Made by a program: the position numbers and the translations under genes. This document shows, piece after piece, positions 6,101 to 12,641 of a stretch of DNA of 13,874 nucleotides (within the stretch, counting starts at the first letter, position 1; each line of letters begins with the position of its first letter). Source of the stretch: JBBSZK01 sp964354995 (lineage in GTDB: Archaea; Nanobdellota; Nanobdellia; Pacearchaeales; GW2011-AR1); NCBI GenBank assembly GCA_964354995.1, contig CAYHBQ010000021.1, positions 1 through 13,874 on the forward strand, written 5' to 3'. A model generated the notes under the pieces. The model searched no databases. It was not told where the DNA came from and worked only from the letters and a program-made list of their open reading frames with translations.

Positions 6101-6373
6101 TTCCAACCCAAAACTCTGATTAAATTCGACAATCGCACGATATTTCGCCAGATACTCTAAGCCCTTAGGTGTAACCGAATACGTCTTGCCTTGCGGAGTG
6201 ATGTGTTGAAGAACAAACCCCTTTCCAATAAGCTCTCCAAGATATTCTTCCATCATGGGGTGAGATAAATTCGATTTGTACAGGATATGCGTCGGTTTAA
6301 TCTTCCCGTTTCGATCCCTAATCACAGATAAGATATCGCGAATAACTTCAAGTCGCGTACGTTTTTTCGTCAT
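6098..6373 (-). CDS. Winged-helix DNA-binding protein (HTH_45/ArnR1-like)
   Basis: 91 residues. The protein starts MTKKRTRLEVIRDILSVIRD, followed by NGKIKPTHILYKSNLSHPMM, EEYLGELIGKGFV and a wing TPQGKTYSVTPKGLEYLAKY. This is the typical compact archaeal winged-helix layout: helix 1, helix 2, recognition helix (LSHPMMEEYLGEL), beta wing with G-K-T-Y-x-V-T-x-K-G, and a last helix that often dimerises. It overlaps the upstream 7-TM gene by ATGA, so the two are translated together. The pairing suggests a membrane sensor with its transcriptional regulator. The target is unknown. No ribosome site is visible before its ATG, consistent with coupling. Confidence 0.88.
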   Translation of the reverse strand: MTKKRTRLEVIRDILSVIRDRNGKIKPTHILYKSNLSHPMMEEYLGELIGKGFVLQHITPQGKTYSVTPKGLEYLAKYRAIVEFNQSFGLE

Positions 6374-7029
6374 GAGCGTAAAAGAGATAAGAGGCTAGCC
6401 AACGCGAAAAGATATCCTATCAAATGAAAGACGTGGCCAACAAAATAGTGCAAAGGATGAAGCGTCGCAAAAATAAAGTCAACGTTACCCAAAAAGACAA
6501 ATAAGAATGCAAAAAACATCAAAAGCGTACCTCTGTGCCTATGTCGCATATAAACTACAAAATAATGCGAAATTACGATGAGCATTAAGAAAGAAGAAAC
6601 GAAATAAAAAGCGAGTGCTTTCTTCAACGCAAAAACGACCACGAGCAAGCTAAGTGTAACAAAAACAACATAACTTCGTTCAGAGCGTGAAGGCAACGTC
6701 ATGTACGCGAGCGTTGCGGCGCCCGCAACAAGGAAGCCGATATGTGCCCAAGCAGCCAAAGTCGCAATAGAAGTAATATGCCTAAGCGGAATCTCCAAGC
6801 CCGGTGCGTTCAACTGAGAGGAAACGTAAATATTGAGTGCTGACCACGTGAAATAACCGAGAGCAATTGAAAGAAAACCCCATCCCAAAATCCTGCATTC
6901 CCGTTGACACGAAAGACGATAAATACGAAAAGAGTAAAGAGAAATGAGTAAAGTAATCACTCCAAAGAAGATTTCAAGAGCAATATCATATCCAAAGAAC
7001 CATTGGGGGATAAGATAGAACTGAGTCAT
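6370..7029 (-). CDS. Seven-transmembrane protein, partner of the wHTH regulator
   Basis: 219 residues with seven hydrophobic helices, at about 12-38, 47-70, 85-112, 119-138, 139-163, 168-190 and 193-218, joined by very short loops with clustered basic residues (RIYRLSCQRECR, MRHRHR). Several His residues lie near or in the helices (LRHITSIATLAAWAHIGF and HPLHYFVGHVFHLIGY), which could bind metal or haem, though this is speculation. No family is recognised. The ATG at 7029 is 25.5 bases from the centre of a TATA at 7049-7059, so the mRNA should be leaderless. The stop overlaps the wHTH start. A role as membrane sensor that controls the regulator is inferred from position only. Confidence 0.85.
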   Translation of the reverse strand: MTQFYLIPQWFFGYDIALEIFFGVITLLISLYSFRIYRLSCQRECRILGWGFLSIALGYFTWSALNIYVSSQLNAPGLEIPLRHITSIATLAAWAHIGFLVAGAATLAYMTLPSRSERSYVVFVTLSLLVVVFALKKALAFYFVSSFLMLIVISHYFVVYMRHRHRGTLLMFFAFLFVFLGNVDFIFATLHPLHYFVGHVFHLIGYLFALASLLSLLRS

Positions 7030-7048
7030 AATCTAACGACACGCGGGC

Positions 7049-7059
7049 ATTTTTAAAGG
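7049..7059 (-). promoter_or_regulatory. TATA box of the 7-TM/wHTH operon
   Basis: The minus strand reads CCTTTAAAAAT; the TTTAAA centre is 25.5 bases before ATG 7029. Confidence 0.65.
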
Positions 7060-7145
7060 TTATGAAAGCTCATTCAGGAAAAACGTTTAACAAGCTACTA
7101 ATAAAGCTCACGGCTAAGGATAGTATGAAAAACGGAGGTCATACC

Positions 7146-7223
7146 ATGACAACAACCCAACGACCAGCCCCTGCAAGGGGGCGGGTTATACTTCCCAAAA
7201 ACACGGGAAAACCACCACCCTAG
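7146..7223 (+). CDS. Candidate 25-residue protein with strong Shine-Dalgarno
   Basis: ATG 7146 follows a complete GGAGGT six bases upstream. The frame ends at TAG 7221-7223 and gives a Pro- and basic-rich peptide (MTTTQRPAPARGRVILPKNT, then GKPPP). An in-frame ATG at 7125 would extend it by seven residues. A TAATAA element near 7103 could serve as TATA. No homology is recognised. The segment also folds: GCCCC/GGGGC at 7167-7182 and a 9-bp bulged stem at 7184-7213 lie inside the ORF, so it may instead be part of a structured RNA. Full Shine-Dalgarno sites are otherwise seen here only inside operons, which makes this one notable. Confidence 0.4.
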   Translation: MTTTQRPAPARGRVILPKNTGKPPP

Positions 7224-7248
7224 TGATGCAAGTCGCAACCCTTATTCT

Positions 7249-7283
7249 GAACAGGGTGTAGGCACGACGTCTGCACCTTGTTC
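7249..7283 (+). other. 12-bp stem-loop between converging genes
   Basis: GAACAGGGTGTA (7249-7260) pairs along its whole length with TGCACCTTGTTC (7272-7283), with two G-U pairs and an 11-base loop containing GACGTC. A shorter stem, ACCCT 7238-7242 with AGGGT 7253-7257, would compete with it. It lies between the short ORF and the GINS stop codon. It may be a transcript end for either strand or part of a structured RNA; only a short T run (TTT) follows on plus. Confidence 0.5.
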
Positions 7284-7284
7284 T

Positions 7285-7833
7285 TTAATCAACCAAAGAA
7301 ACCTTTTGTTCCGCCAACAAAATATCGGCCACCTTCGCATCGAGGTTCACTAAAGCTCCCGTATCAAAGGGACCAATCACCCCGCCATTCATGTCTACAA
7401 ACTCGGCAATCGGTTGACGCACAATGACCATCTTGTTTTCCCCAAGAATCGCGCGTGCTCCATGAAGTTGCTGTTGTAACTCCTTATCTGCATCTTCAAC
7501 AGCAAGAACAAGACGTTCAAAGAGAGCTTGTTCAAATGAAAGCATAGTACTAAAATCACGTTTCATAATCCCCGTCTCAGAAGCCACAAAAACCAAATTC
7601 AAAATTTTACGTTTACGAATGCGCATAAGTTCCTTAAAAATAGAGAGCGCATTCTCAAACTGTTTCTTTGATTTAAGCCCCTCTTCTGAAAAGAGATCCG
7701 AAGAATCGGCAAGGGAAGCTCGACGCTCACGCAAATACGTAGAGAAATCATCAACAAAGCCCTTAGGTAAAGTCTGCAAAGAATCGGCATATTTTTCTTT
7801 ACGAAGCAGTTCGTACAATTCAGTATAGTCCAT
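7285..7833 (-). CDS. GINS51-like DNA replication factor
   Basis: 182 residues. The N-terminal helical A domain (YTELYELLRKEKYADSLQTL, then the helix LSIFKELMRIRKRKILNLVF) is followed by a linker and a C-terminal small beta B domain (MVIVRQPIAEFVDMNGGVIG, then PFDTGALVNL). A-then-B order is the archaeal GINS51 (Sld5/Psf1-like) arrangement. GINS joins MCM and the Cdc45/GAN homologue in the replicative helicase complex and binds primase and polymerase. Minimal archaea often keep only a GINS51 homotetramer; no GINS23 is in this window. The ATG at 7833 sits about 24.5 bases from the centre of a TATATA on the minus strand, so the mRNA is probably leaderless. Its promoter lies in the 46-base gap after apgM. 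Confidence 0.82.
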   Translation of the reverse strand: MDYTELYELLRKEKYADSLQTLPKGFVDDFSTYLRERRASLADSSDLFSEEGLKSKKQFENALSIFKELMRIRKRKILNLVFVASETGIMKRDFSTMLSFEQALFERLVLAVEDADKELQQQLHGARAILGENKMVIVRQPIAEFVDMNGGVIGPFDTGALVNLDAKVADILLAEQKVSLVD

Positions 7834-7852
7834 AAAAAGGAGGTTCGTTCAT

Positions 7853-7861
7853 GCTATATAA
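7853..7861 (-). promoter_or_regulatory. TATA box of the GINS gene
   Basis: The minus strand reads GTTATATAGC; the TATATA centre is about 24.5 bases from ATG 7833. Confidence 0.6.
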
Positions 7862-7879
7862 CTATTACGGCACCGCGCA

Positions 7880-9127
7880 CTAAGAAAGAAGAGTCTTATC
7901 GAGTAGAGAAGGGCCTCGATATAATTTTCCTTGGGAAGCGCAAGATTCCGTAAAACGCCCATTATGAGTTTGCAAAGAAGAAGGGTTATAAAACAAAACA
8001 GGAACAGGAGCAGCCGTATGCGTCTTAAGACGACAAGAAGTTGTATGATCAGCAGTAACGACTACCCGAACCCCCCATTTCTCAACAAAGGGCGTCAAAA
8101 AAGCAAAAAAACGTTGATCGATGAATTCAATCATCTTCACTTTATCAAGCGGTTTGTTATCATGGCCCGGAACATCAGTTTCCTTGAAATGGACAAAGAA
8201 ATAGTCATAATGATTGGCATGACTAGAAAGCGCGCGAGTAGCCTCTTTGACAGCCTGCGCAAGACCCGAATAAAGATTTTCATACACATCGATACCGTGC
8301 AAAGGAGGATACGCAAACGTATGAACATCCATTTTTGCCGCACGGGATATCCCGACTTCAAGAGGCATGTACGTTAAACTCATCCACGAACCTTTAAGTT
8401 TAGGCAATCGAGGAATCTCGCTGCCGGGATCACGACAAAGTAAAAAGTTTGCCGAAAAGAGGCCCTTTTTAGCACGCGCAATATTGAGCGGATGCACATC
8501 AAGTATCTCAAAGCTCCGTCGAACAAACATATTGACAAGATTAGCCGCAACTTTTGACTCGGAATCATCGTCAAGTGAATGTGAAAGAGGCACAACTTCT
8601 CCTGTGCCAGAAACTGACCCCGAACCATAATGGGGATCAACATTACTGATGTTATCAGAGAATCCTCCTTTAAACACAACAATGCCTCGATGTTGCACGG
8701 TGGGATAAAAAGTAAAGGGATGTGGCAGCTTAACGTGGGAATTGATCGCATGGGCAAGAGTCTTTGCATCTCGAGTGCTCAACGTTCTACCTGCACGACG
8801 ATCAAGCAAACGCAATGAAGTAATATCTTCAATAGTGGAAAAATTGGTACGAAGAACGAGATCGCCACGCGAAGCACGAATACCTGCTCCAAGAGCCTCC
8901 AACGGACCACGAGCAACCGATTGAGAATCGTATCCTAATAATGACAAGATAGCGCCAGAAGATTCGGGAGCGACACCTTCTTTTACTACCGTGCAAGAGT
9001 CGATACGACTTGCGCGAGCCAGCCTATCAAGAAAAGGCGTTTGAGCGTGCTCAAGCGGACTTTGCCCCTTGAATATCTGCAAAGAATCATCGGCAACCCC
9101 GTCGAGAACTACAAACACCCCCTTCAT
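7880..9127 (-). CDS. apgM: Cofactor-independent phosphoglycerate mutase, archaeal type
   Basis: 415 residues, the normal ApgM length. It interconverts 3- and 2-phosphoglycerate in glycolysis and gluconeogenesis in the cytoplasm. The alkaline-phosphatase-superfamily signatures are in order: D9-G-V-A-D for metal, the nucleophile region APESSGAILSLLGYD (S56 is the likely nucleophile), RGPLEALGAG, then the metal-binding HFKETDVPGHDNKPLDK and TADHTTSCRLKTHTAAPVPV. All expected Asp and His residues are present, so it should be active. The nucleophile loop ESSGAI differs from the more common GSDxAH form. The ATG is 25.5 bases from a TATA shared with ftsY, implying a leaderless mRNA. Confidence 0.93.
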   Translation of the reverse strand: MKGVFVVLDGVADDSLQIFKGQSPLEHAQTPFLDRLARASRIDSCTVVKEGVAPESSGAILSLLGYDSQSVARGPLEALGAGIRASRGDLVLRTNFSTIEDITSLRLLDRRAGRTLSTRDAKTLAHAINSHVKLPHPFTFYPTVQHRGIVVFKGGFSDNISNVDPHYGSGSVSGTGEVVPLSHSLDDDSESKVAANLVNMFVRRSFEILDVHPLNIARAKKGLFSANFLLCRDPGSEIPRLPKLKGSWMSLTYMPLEVGISRAAKMDVHTFAYPPLHGIDVYENLYSGLAQAVKEATRALSSHANHYDYFFVHFKETDVPGHDNKPLDKVKMIEFIDQRFFAFLTPFVEKWGVRVVVTADHTTSCRLKTHTAAPVPVLFYNPSSLQTHNGRFTESCASQGKLYRGPSLLDKTLLS

Positions 9128-9147
9128 AACAAAAATACCAACTGAAA

Positions 9148-9157
9148 CCTTATAAAC
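9148..9157. promoter_or_regulatory. Shared bidirectional TATA of apgM and ftsY
   Basis: CCTTATAAAC contains the palindrome TTATAA (9150-9155). Its centre, 9152.5, is exactly 25.5 bases from the first base of ATG 9178 (plus) and of ATG 9127 (minus). Only 50 bases separate the two starts and no second TATA is visible. Confidence 0.7.
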
Positions 9158-9177
9158 GTTCTCTCACTCGAATAAAT

Positions 9178-10236
9178 ATGTTTGAATCCTTGAAAAAAAA
9201 GCTCAAAAATTGGTTGGGAGCAGAAGAAAAAAAGACGAACAAAAAAAAGAGCGTAAAGAAAGAGAAAAAACAAGAAAAAACAAAAAGTGTAAAGAGAAAA
9301 AGAGAAAAAGAACAACCGCCCGTTATTGAATCAATTAGAGAAAAAGAAATAGAGAAAAAAGAGGGTTTCTTTGGAAAAATCTTTGCAAAGGCCTCATCAA
9401 AAAAGATAACGACAAGCGACTTCAACGAATTGTTCTACGAACTAGAACTTGCGCTTCTAGAAAGCAATGTCGCCCTGGAAGTAGTTGATGCGCTTAAAAA
9501 AGAACTTGAAACACGGCTCGTAGGAACAGAACTAAAAAAAGAAAATCTTGTGAACGAGATAACAAAACAGTTGAATGAGTCAATCAAAACCCTGCTCAAA
9601 GAACCGCAAGACCTACTTGAAACAATCAAAAAAAAGCAAGGCATTTTTACTATCCTCTTTTTTGGAATCAATGGTTCAGGAAAAACAACCTCTGTAGCGA
9701 AAATTGCACACTACTTAAAGAAGAATAACATTTCCTGCGTCATGGCAGCAGGAGACACGTTCAGAGCCGCATCCATAGAACAACTCGAAACGCACGGTCA
9801 ACGAATTAAGATACCCGTTGTAAAGCAACAGTATGGGGCAGACCCTGCGGCAGTTGCCTTCGATGCAAGAAAATATGCTCAATCCCACGGAATAAAGGTC
9901 GTGCTTATAGACACGGCTGGACGCATGTATACCAAAGAGAATCTGATGAAAGAAATGGAAAAAATAGTGCGAGTTTCGCAGCCAGACCTCAAGCTCTTCG
10001 TAGGGGAGGCGATTACAGGAAACGACGCCACCGAACAAGCGCGCATGTTCAATGAAACTGCCGGAATAGACGGAATCATCCTCACCAAAGCCGATGTAGA
10101 TGACAAGGGAGGCACGGCGTTATCCGTGTCCCATGTGACGCAAAAACCAATCTATTTCTTAGGTATGGGTCAAAGATACGAAGACCTCAAACCATTCAAG
10201 AAACAAGATATTCTAAAGAGCCTCGATCTCGAATAA
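9178..10236 (+). CDS. ftsY: Signal recognition particle receptor FtsY
   Basis: 352 residues. A Lys/Glu-rich N-terminal region (about 1-62) probably associates with membrane lipids or the translocon. The N domain helices (about 63-150) and the G domain follow. The GTPase motifs are intact: G1 GINGSGKTT 163-171, G2 DTFRAAS from 193, G3 DTAGR from 245, G4 TKAD from 303, and the closing GMGQRYEDLKPF. FtsY docks SRP-bound ribosomes at the membrane through an NG-NG heterodimer with SRP54, encoded 640 bases away. The first 45 codons are almost all AAA/AAG/GAA. It is transcribed divergently from apgM and converges on the DUF2238 gene with only four bases between stops. Confidence 0.96.
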   Translation: MFESLKKKLKNWLGAEEKKTNKKKSVKKEKKQEKTKSVKRKREKEQPPVIESIREKEIEKKEGFFGKIFAKASSKKITTSDFNELFYELELALLESNVALEVVDALKKELETRLVGTELKKENLVNEITKQLNESIKTLLKEPQDLLETIKKKQGIFTILFFGINGSGKTTSVAKIAHYLKKNNISCVMAAGDTFRAASIEQLETHGQRIKIPVVKQQYGADPAAVAFDARKYAQSHGIKVVLIDTAGRMYTKENLMKEMEKIVRVSQPDLKLFVGEAITGNDATEQARMFNETAGIDGIILTKADVDDKGGTALSVSHVTQKPIYFLGMGQRYEDLKPFKKQDILKSLDLE

Positions 10237-10240
10237 AACA

Positions 10241-10825
10241 TTAGCGAATCCGTTTGTGTCGTTCAGGACGATAAAAAGAAGTATAGAACCTATATAACGC
10301 AAGGCCTGCAACGGCCCCCAGCAAATTATTGCGCATATCTTTCTGAGTATCCCATGCATCATTATCTCCCGCCCCTATAAACAAGACGCCTTCGCCCTCA
10401 CCTAATGTCACGGCGCCCGCATACTCAAAGAGTTCATGAAACGCGCTAAACCCGAGGATAACCGCAATTATGGCCAAATACATGAACCACCCGCGATAGG
10501 GGCCAACGAGATGATACGCCCGAAAGAGCATAAGCGCAGAAACAAATCCAAAATAACTATGCACCCAAAAATCATATTCCATGCCAAAATAAACGTGACT
10601 GTACGTCCCAAACGTACCTAAATTATGAAGAAGTAAAAAAACAGCAAGAAGAGAAAAATGGAGGGGGTGCAATTTAATTTTAGTTCGTATAAAATAAACG
10701 GACCAAATCATGAGCATGAGAAAAAGGAAATCCCATTTATAGTGGCTGTCCGTTTGTAAAGAATAAAATTCAAGTAGAATCAAAAGCGCAGTCGTTATCC
10801 ATAAGATTAGGCGATTCCATTGCAT
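10241..10825 (-). CDS. DUF2238-like (YjdF-type) membrane protein
   Basis: 194 residues from ATG 10825. In-frame GTG 10843 and TTG 10834 exist, but the ATG is 26 bases from the TATA centre, as expected of a leaderless start. There are five or six hydrophobic helices. The conserved His/Asp/Glu pattern of the family is visible: LLHNLGTFGTYSHVYFGMEY, DFWVHSYFGFVSAL, AFHELFEYAGA, and GAGDNDAWDTQKDMRNNLLG. These polar residues in or beside helices suggest a metal- or lipid-handling membrane enzyme, but the biochemical role is unknown. It is divergent from srp54 and convergent with ftsY. Confidence 0.82.
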   Translation of the reverse strand: MQWNRLILWITTALLILLEFYSLQTDSHYKWDFLFLMLMIWSVYFIRTKIKLHPLHFSLLAVFLLLHNLGTFGTYSHVYFGMEYDFWVHSYFGFVSALMLFRAYHLVGPYRGWFMYLAIIAVILGFSAFHELFEYAGAVTLGEGEGVLFIGAGDNDAWDTQKDMRNNLLGAVAGLALYRFYTSFYRPERHKRIR

Positions 10826-10845
10826 CGAAGTCAAAGCAACCACAA

Positions 10846-10856
10846 CTTTATTAACC
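10846..10856. promoter_or_regulatory. Shared bidirectional TATA of DUF2238 gene and srp54
   Basis: CTTTATTAACC on plus reads GGTTAATAAAG on minus. Its TTATTAA core, centred on 10851, is 26 bases from ATG 10877 and 26 from ATG 10825. No other TATA is seen in the 51-base gap. Confidence 0.6.
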
Positions 10857-10876
10857 TTCTCAAGACAACGTGAGAT

Positions 10877-12241
10877 ATGCTTGAAAAGCTCTCATCAATA
10901 TTAAAGAAAACCACGGACAAGATAGCAAACGCCTTGTTCCTCGATAAAGAAGTCGTAGAATCGCTTGTAAAAGACCTGCAACGCGCGCTCATTGAAGCAG
11001 ACGTAAATGTTAAACTCGTACTTGAACTTTCAGAGAAACTTCGAAAAGCAGCATATGATGAGCGTATAAAGGGTCTTGAAAAGAAAGAACATCTCATCAA
11101 AGTATTGCATGGAGAACTACGAGCACTCCTCGGAGTATCGAGAAAAATAGAACTAGGGAAAAAGAACGTCTTCATGATGCTCGGGTTGTACGGAGCAGGA
11201 AAAACGACAACTATAAGCAAAATTGCATTCTATTACGCCAAGAGAGGGCACAAGGTCTGTGCGATAGGACTTGACGTACATCGCCCTGCTGCTGCAGAAC
11301 AACTCAAACAAGCCTGTGCCAAGGTCAATGTGGCTGCATTTATCGCTCCCGAAGAGAAAAACCCTCTTAAAATCCTTAAACACTATCAAAAAGAGCTTGA
11401 AAAATATGACCTCGTCCTTATAGACACCGCGGGAAGAGACGCACTCGACAGTGAATTGATAAAGGAAATAAAAGCAATCGCCAAAGAAGCGAAACCTACC
11501 GAAACGTTTCTCGTCATGCCTGCAGACGTAGGTCAAACAGCGCGGAAACAAGCTTCAACATTCAAAGAAGCAGTCAATATCACCGGCGTCATCATAACAA
11601 GAATGGATTCAACCGCCAAAGCAGGAGGCGCGTTGACGGCCTGTGCAGAATCAAAAGCGTCTGTCGTGTTTATAGGCACGGGAGAAAAACCACATGAACT
11701 TGAACACTTCGACCCTGACGCATTTCTTTCCCGTCTGCTCGGTATGGGCGACCTCAAAGCATTACTAGAAAAAATAGAATCTGTCACCAACCAAAAAGAG
11801 CTCGAGAAAACCACGCAAAATCTCAAAGAGGGAAAATTCACCCTGCGCGACCTACAAGCCCAACTCGAAACCATGGAAAACGTAGGCTCAATGGACAAGA
11901 TTATGTCTATGATTCCCGGACTCGGCCAAGCTAATGTTCCCAAAGAGGCCATGGAAAAACAACAGAATCAGGCAAAACGATGGAAACATGCAATCAACAG
12001 CATGACGCAGGCAGAAATAGAAAATCCCGAACTCCTTGAAAAACAAACTTCAAGAATAGCAAGAATAGCGAAGGGCTCGGGCACCACAACCTCGGAGATA
12101 AGAGCGTTAATCAAGCAGTACAAACTCCTCAAGGAAATGGTTCAATCACAAGGCAAAATCGCAGAATCCGGAACCTTCGACCAAAAAACGATGATGAAGC
12201 TAGCAAAGAAATTCGGCAGGAAGATGAAAGGAAGATTTTAG
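10877..12241 (+). CDS. srp54: Signal recognition particle 54 kDa protein (SRP54)
   Basis: 454 residues, full length. N domain helices (about 1-90), G domain (about 95-295) and methionine-rich M domain (about 300-454). G1 is GLYGAGKTT from 103, the DVHRPAA motif follows, and G3 DTAGR starts at 183. G4 reads TRMD at 241 instead of the common TKxD, and the adjacent loop is AKAGGAL rather than AKGGGAL. The M domain keeps the SRP RNA-binding signature SRIARIAKGSGTTTSEIRAL from 392 and has many Met residues for signal-peptide binding. It recognises signal sequences on nascent chains and delivers ribosomes to FtsY. The ATG is 26 bases from the shared TATA. SRP RNA and SRP19 are not in the window. 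Confidence 0.96.
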   Translation: MLEKLSSILKKTTDKIANALFLDKEVVESLVKDLQRALIEADVNVKLVLELSEKLRKAAYDERIKGLEKKEHLIKVLHGELRALLGVSRKIELGKKNVFMMLGLYGAGKTTTISKIAFYYAKRGHKVCAIGLDVHRPAAAEQLKQACAKVNVAAFIAPEEKNPLKILKHYQKELEKYDLVLIDTAGRDALDSELIKEIKAIAKEAKPTETFLVMPADVGQTARKQASTFKEAVNITGVIITRMDSTAKAGGALTACAESKASVVFIGTGEKPHELEHFDPDAFLSRLLGMGDLKALLEKIESVTNQKELEKTTQNLKEGKFTLRDLQAQLETMENVGSMDKIMSMIPGLGQANVPKEAMEKQQNQAKRWKHAINSMTQAEIENPELLEKQTSRIARIAKGSGTTTSEIRALIKQYKLLKEMVQSQGKIAESGTFDQKTMMKLAKKFGRKMKGRF

Positions 12242-12601
12242 ATGAGGGTAATAATTGACATAAAGGTTAAAGACCTCCAAAGAGCAGTCGATTTTTACAC
12301 AGAAAAATTAGGATTATCTTGTAAACGTCATGAAAAAGAATGGGCTGCAATTAAAGCAGGGGATGCCGAAATACATCTCTATCTTAAGGGAGGAGTTACA
12401 TTTGGACTCGAATTTTACGTCGATGATTTAGACAAGGAAGTTAAAAAATTAAAGAAGAAAGGAATTAATTTCTTTTCAGATAAAAATATGGCCAATTTCA
12501 TACGTGCAGATGAAAACCAAATAACTACGTTTCCGTGGGGAAGAAACGCTTTCTTTAAAGATTCTGAGAACAACCAATTAGCACTAGTAAAAGATTTTTG
12601 A
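12242..12601 (+). CDS. VOC-fold (glyoxalase/bleomycin-resistance superfamily) protein
   Basis: 119 residues, one VOC domain of two beta-alpha-beta-beta-beta units. Recognisable parts are IIDIKVKDLQRAVDFYTEKL, the mid strand EIHLYL, FGLEFYVDDLDKEVKKLKK, and the end FFKDSENNQLALV, which matches the usual FxDPDGNxxEL. Usual metal ligands look incomplete: D6 replaces the first-strand His/Gln, and the closing Glu is absent (QLALV). It may be catalytically dead, bind another ligand, or act as a binding protein. The ATG follows the srp54 TAG directly, with AGGAAG a short way upstream, so it is probably co-transcribed. By eye it is AT-richer than srp54. Confidence 0.82.
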   Translation: MRVIIDIKVKDLQRAVDFYTEKLGLSCKRHEKEWAAIKAGDAEIHLYLKGGVTFGLEFYVDDLDKEVKKLKKKGINFFSDKNMANFIRADENQITTFPWGRNAFFKDSENNQLALVKDF

Positions 12602-12603
12602 CA

Positions 12604-12614
12604 GATATAAATAC
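12604..12614 (+). promoter_or_regulatory. TATA box of the bud32 operon
   Basis: GATATAAATAC has its TATAAA centre about 33.5 bases before ATG 12642, so a short leader of about eight bases is expected. Confidence 0.6.
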
Positions 12615-12641
12615 TATCAAAACTAAACGTAAAGAAGTCCA

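Noticed and set aside
7221..7250. Box C/D sRNA signals (TGATG near 7224, CTGA 7247-7250)
   Set aside because: Only one pair of weak boxes is present, with no second C'/D' set and no closing stem.
7851..7883. Ten-codon plus-strand ORF with GGAGGT six bases upstream
   Set aside because: The ATG lies on the GINS promoter TATA and the peptide is too short to support. The Shine-Dalgarno match is probably chance, although its spacing equals that of the ORF at 7146.
7931..8377. Plus-strand ORF of 148 codons inside apgM
   Set aside because: It is antisense to a full-length apgM with intact catalytic motifs and has unnatural composition.
9124..9425. Minus-strand ORFs opposite the start of ftsY, rich in Phe and Ser
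   Set aside because: They are the antisense of the AAA/GAA-rich ftsY start; the Phe-rich membrane look is an artefact.
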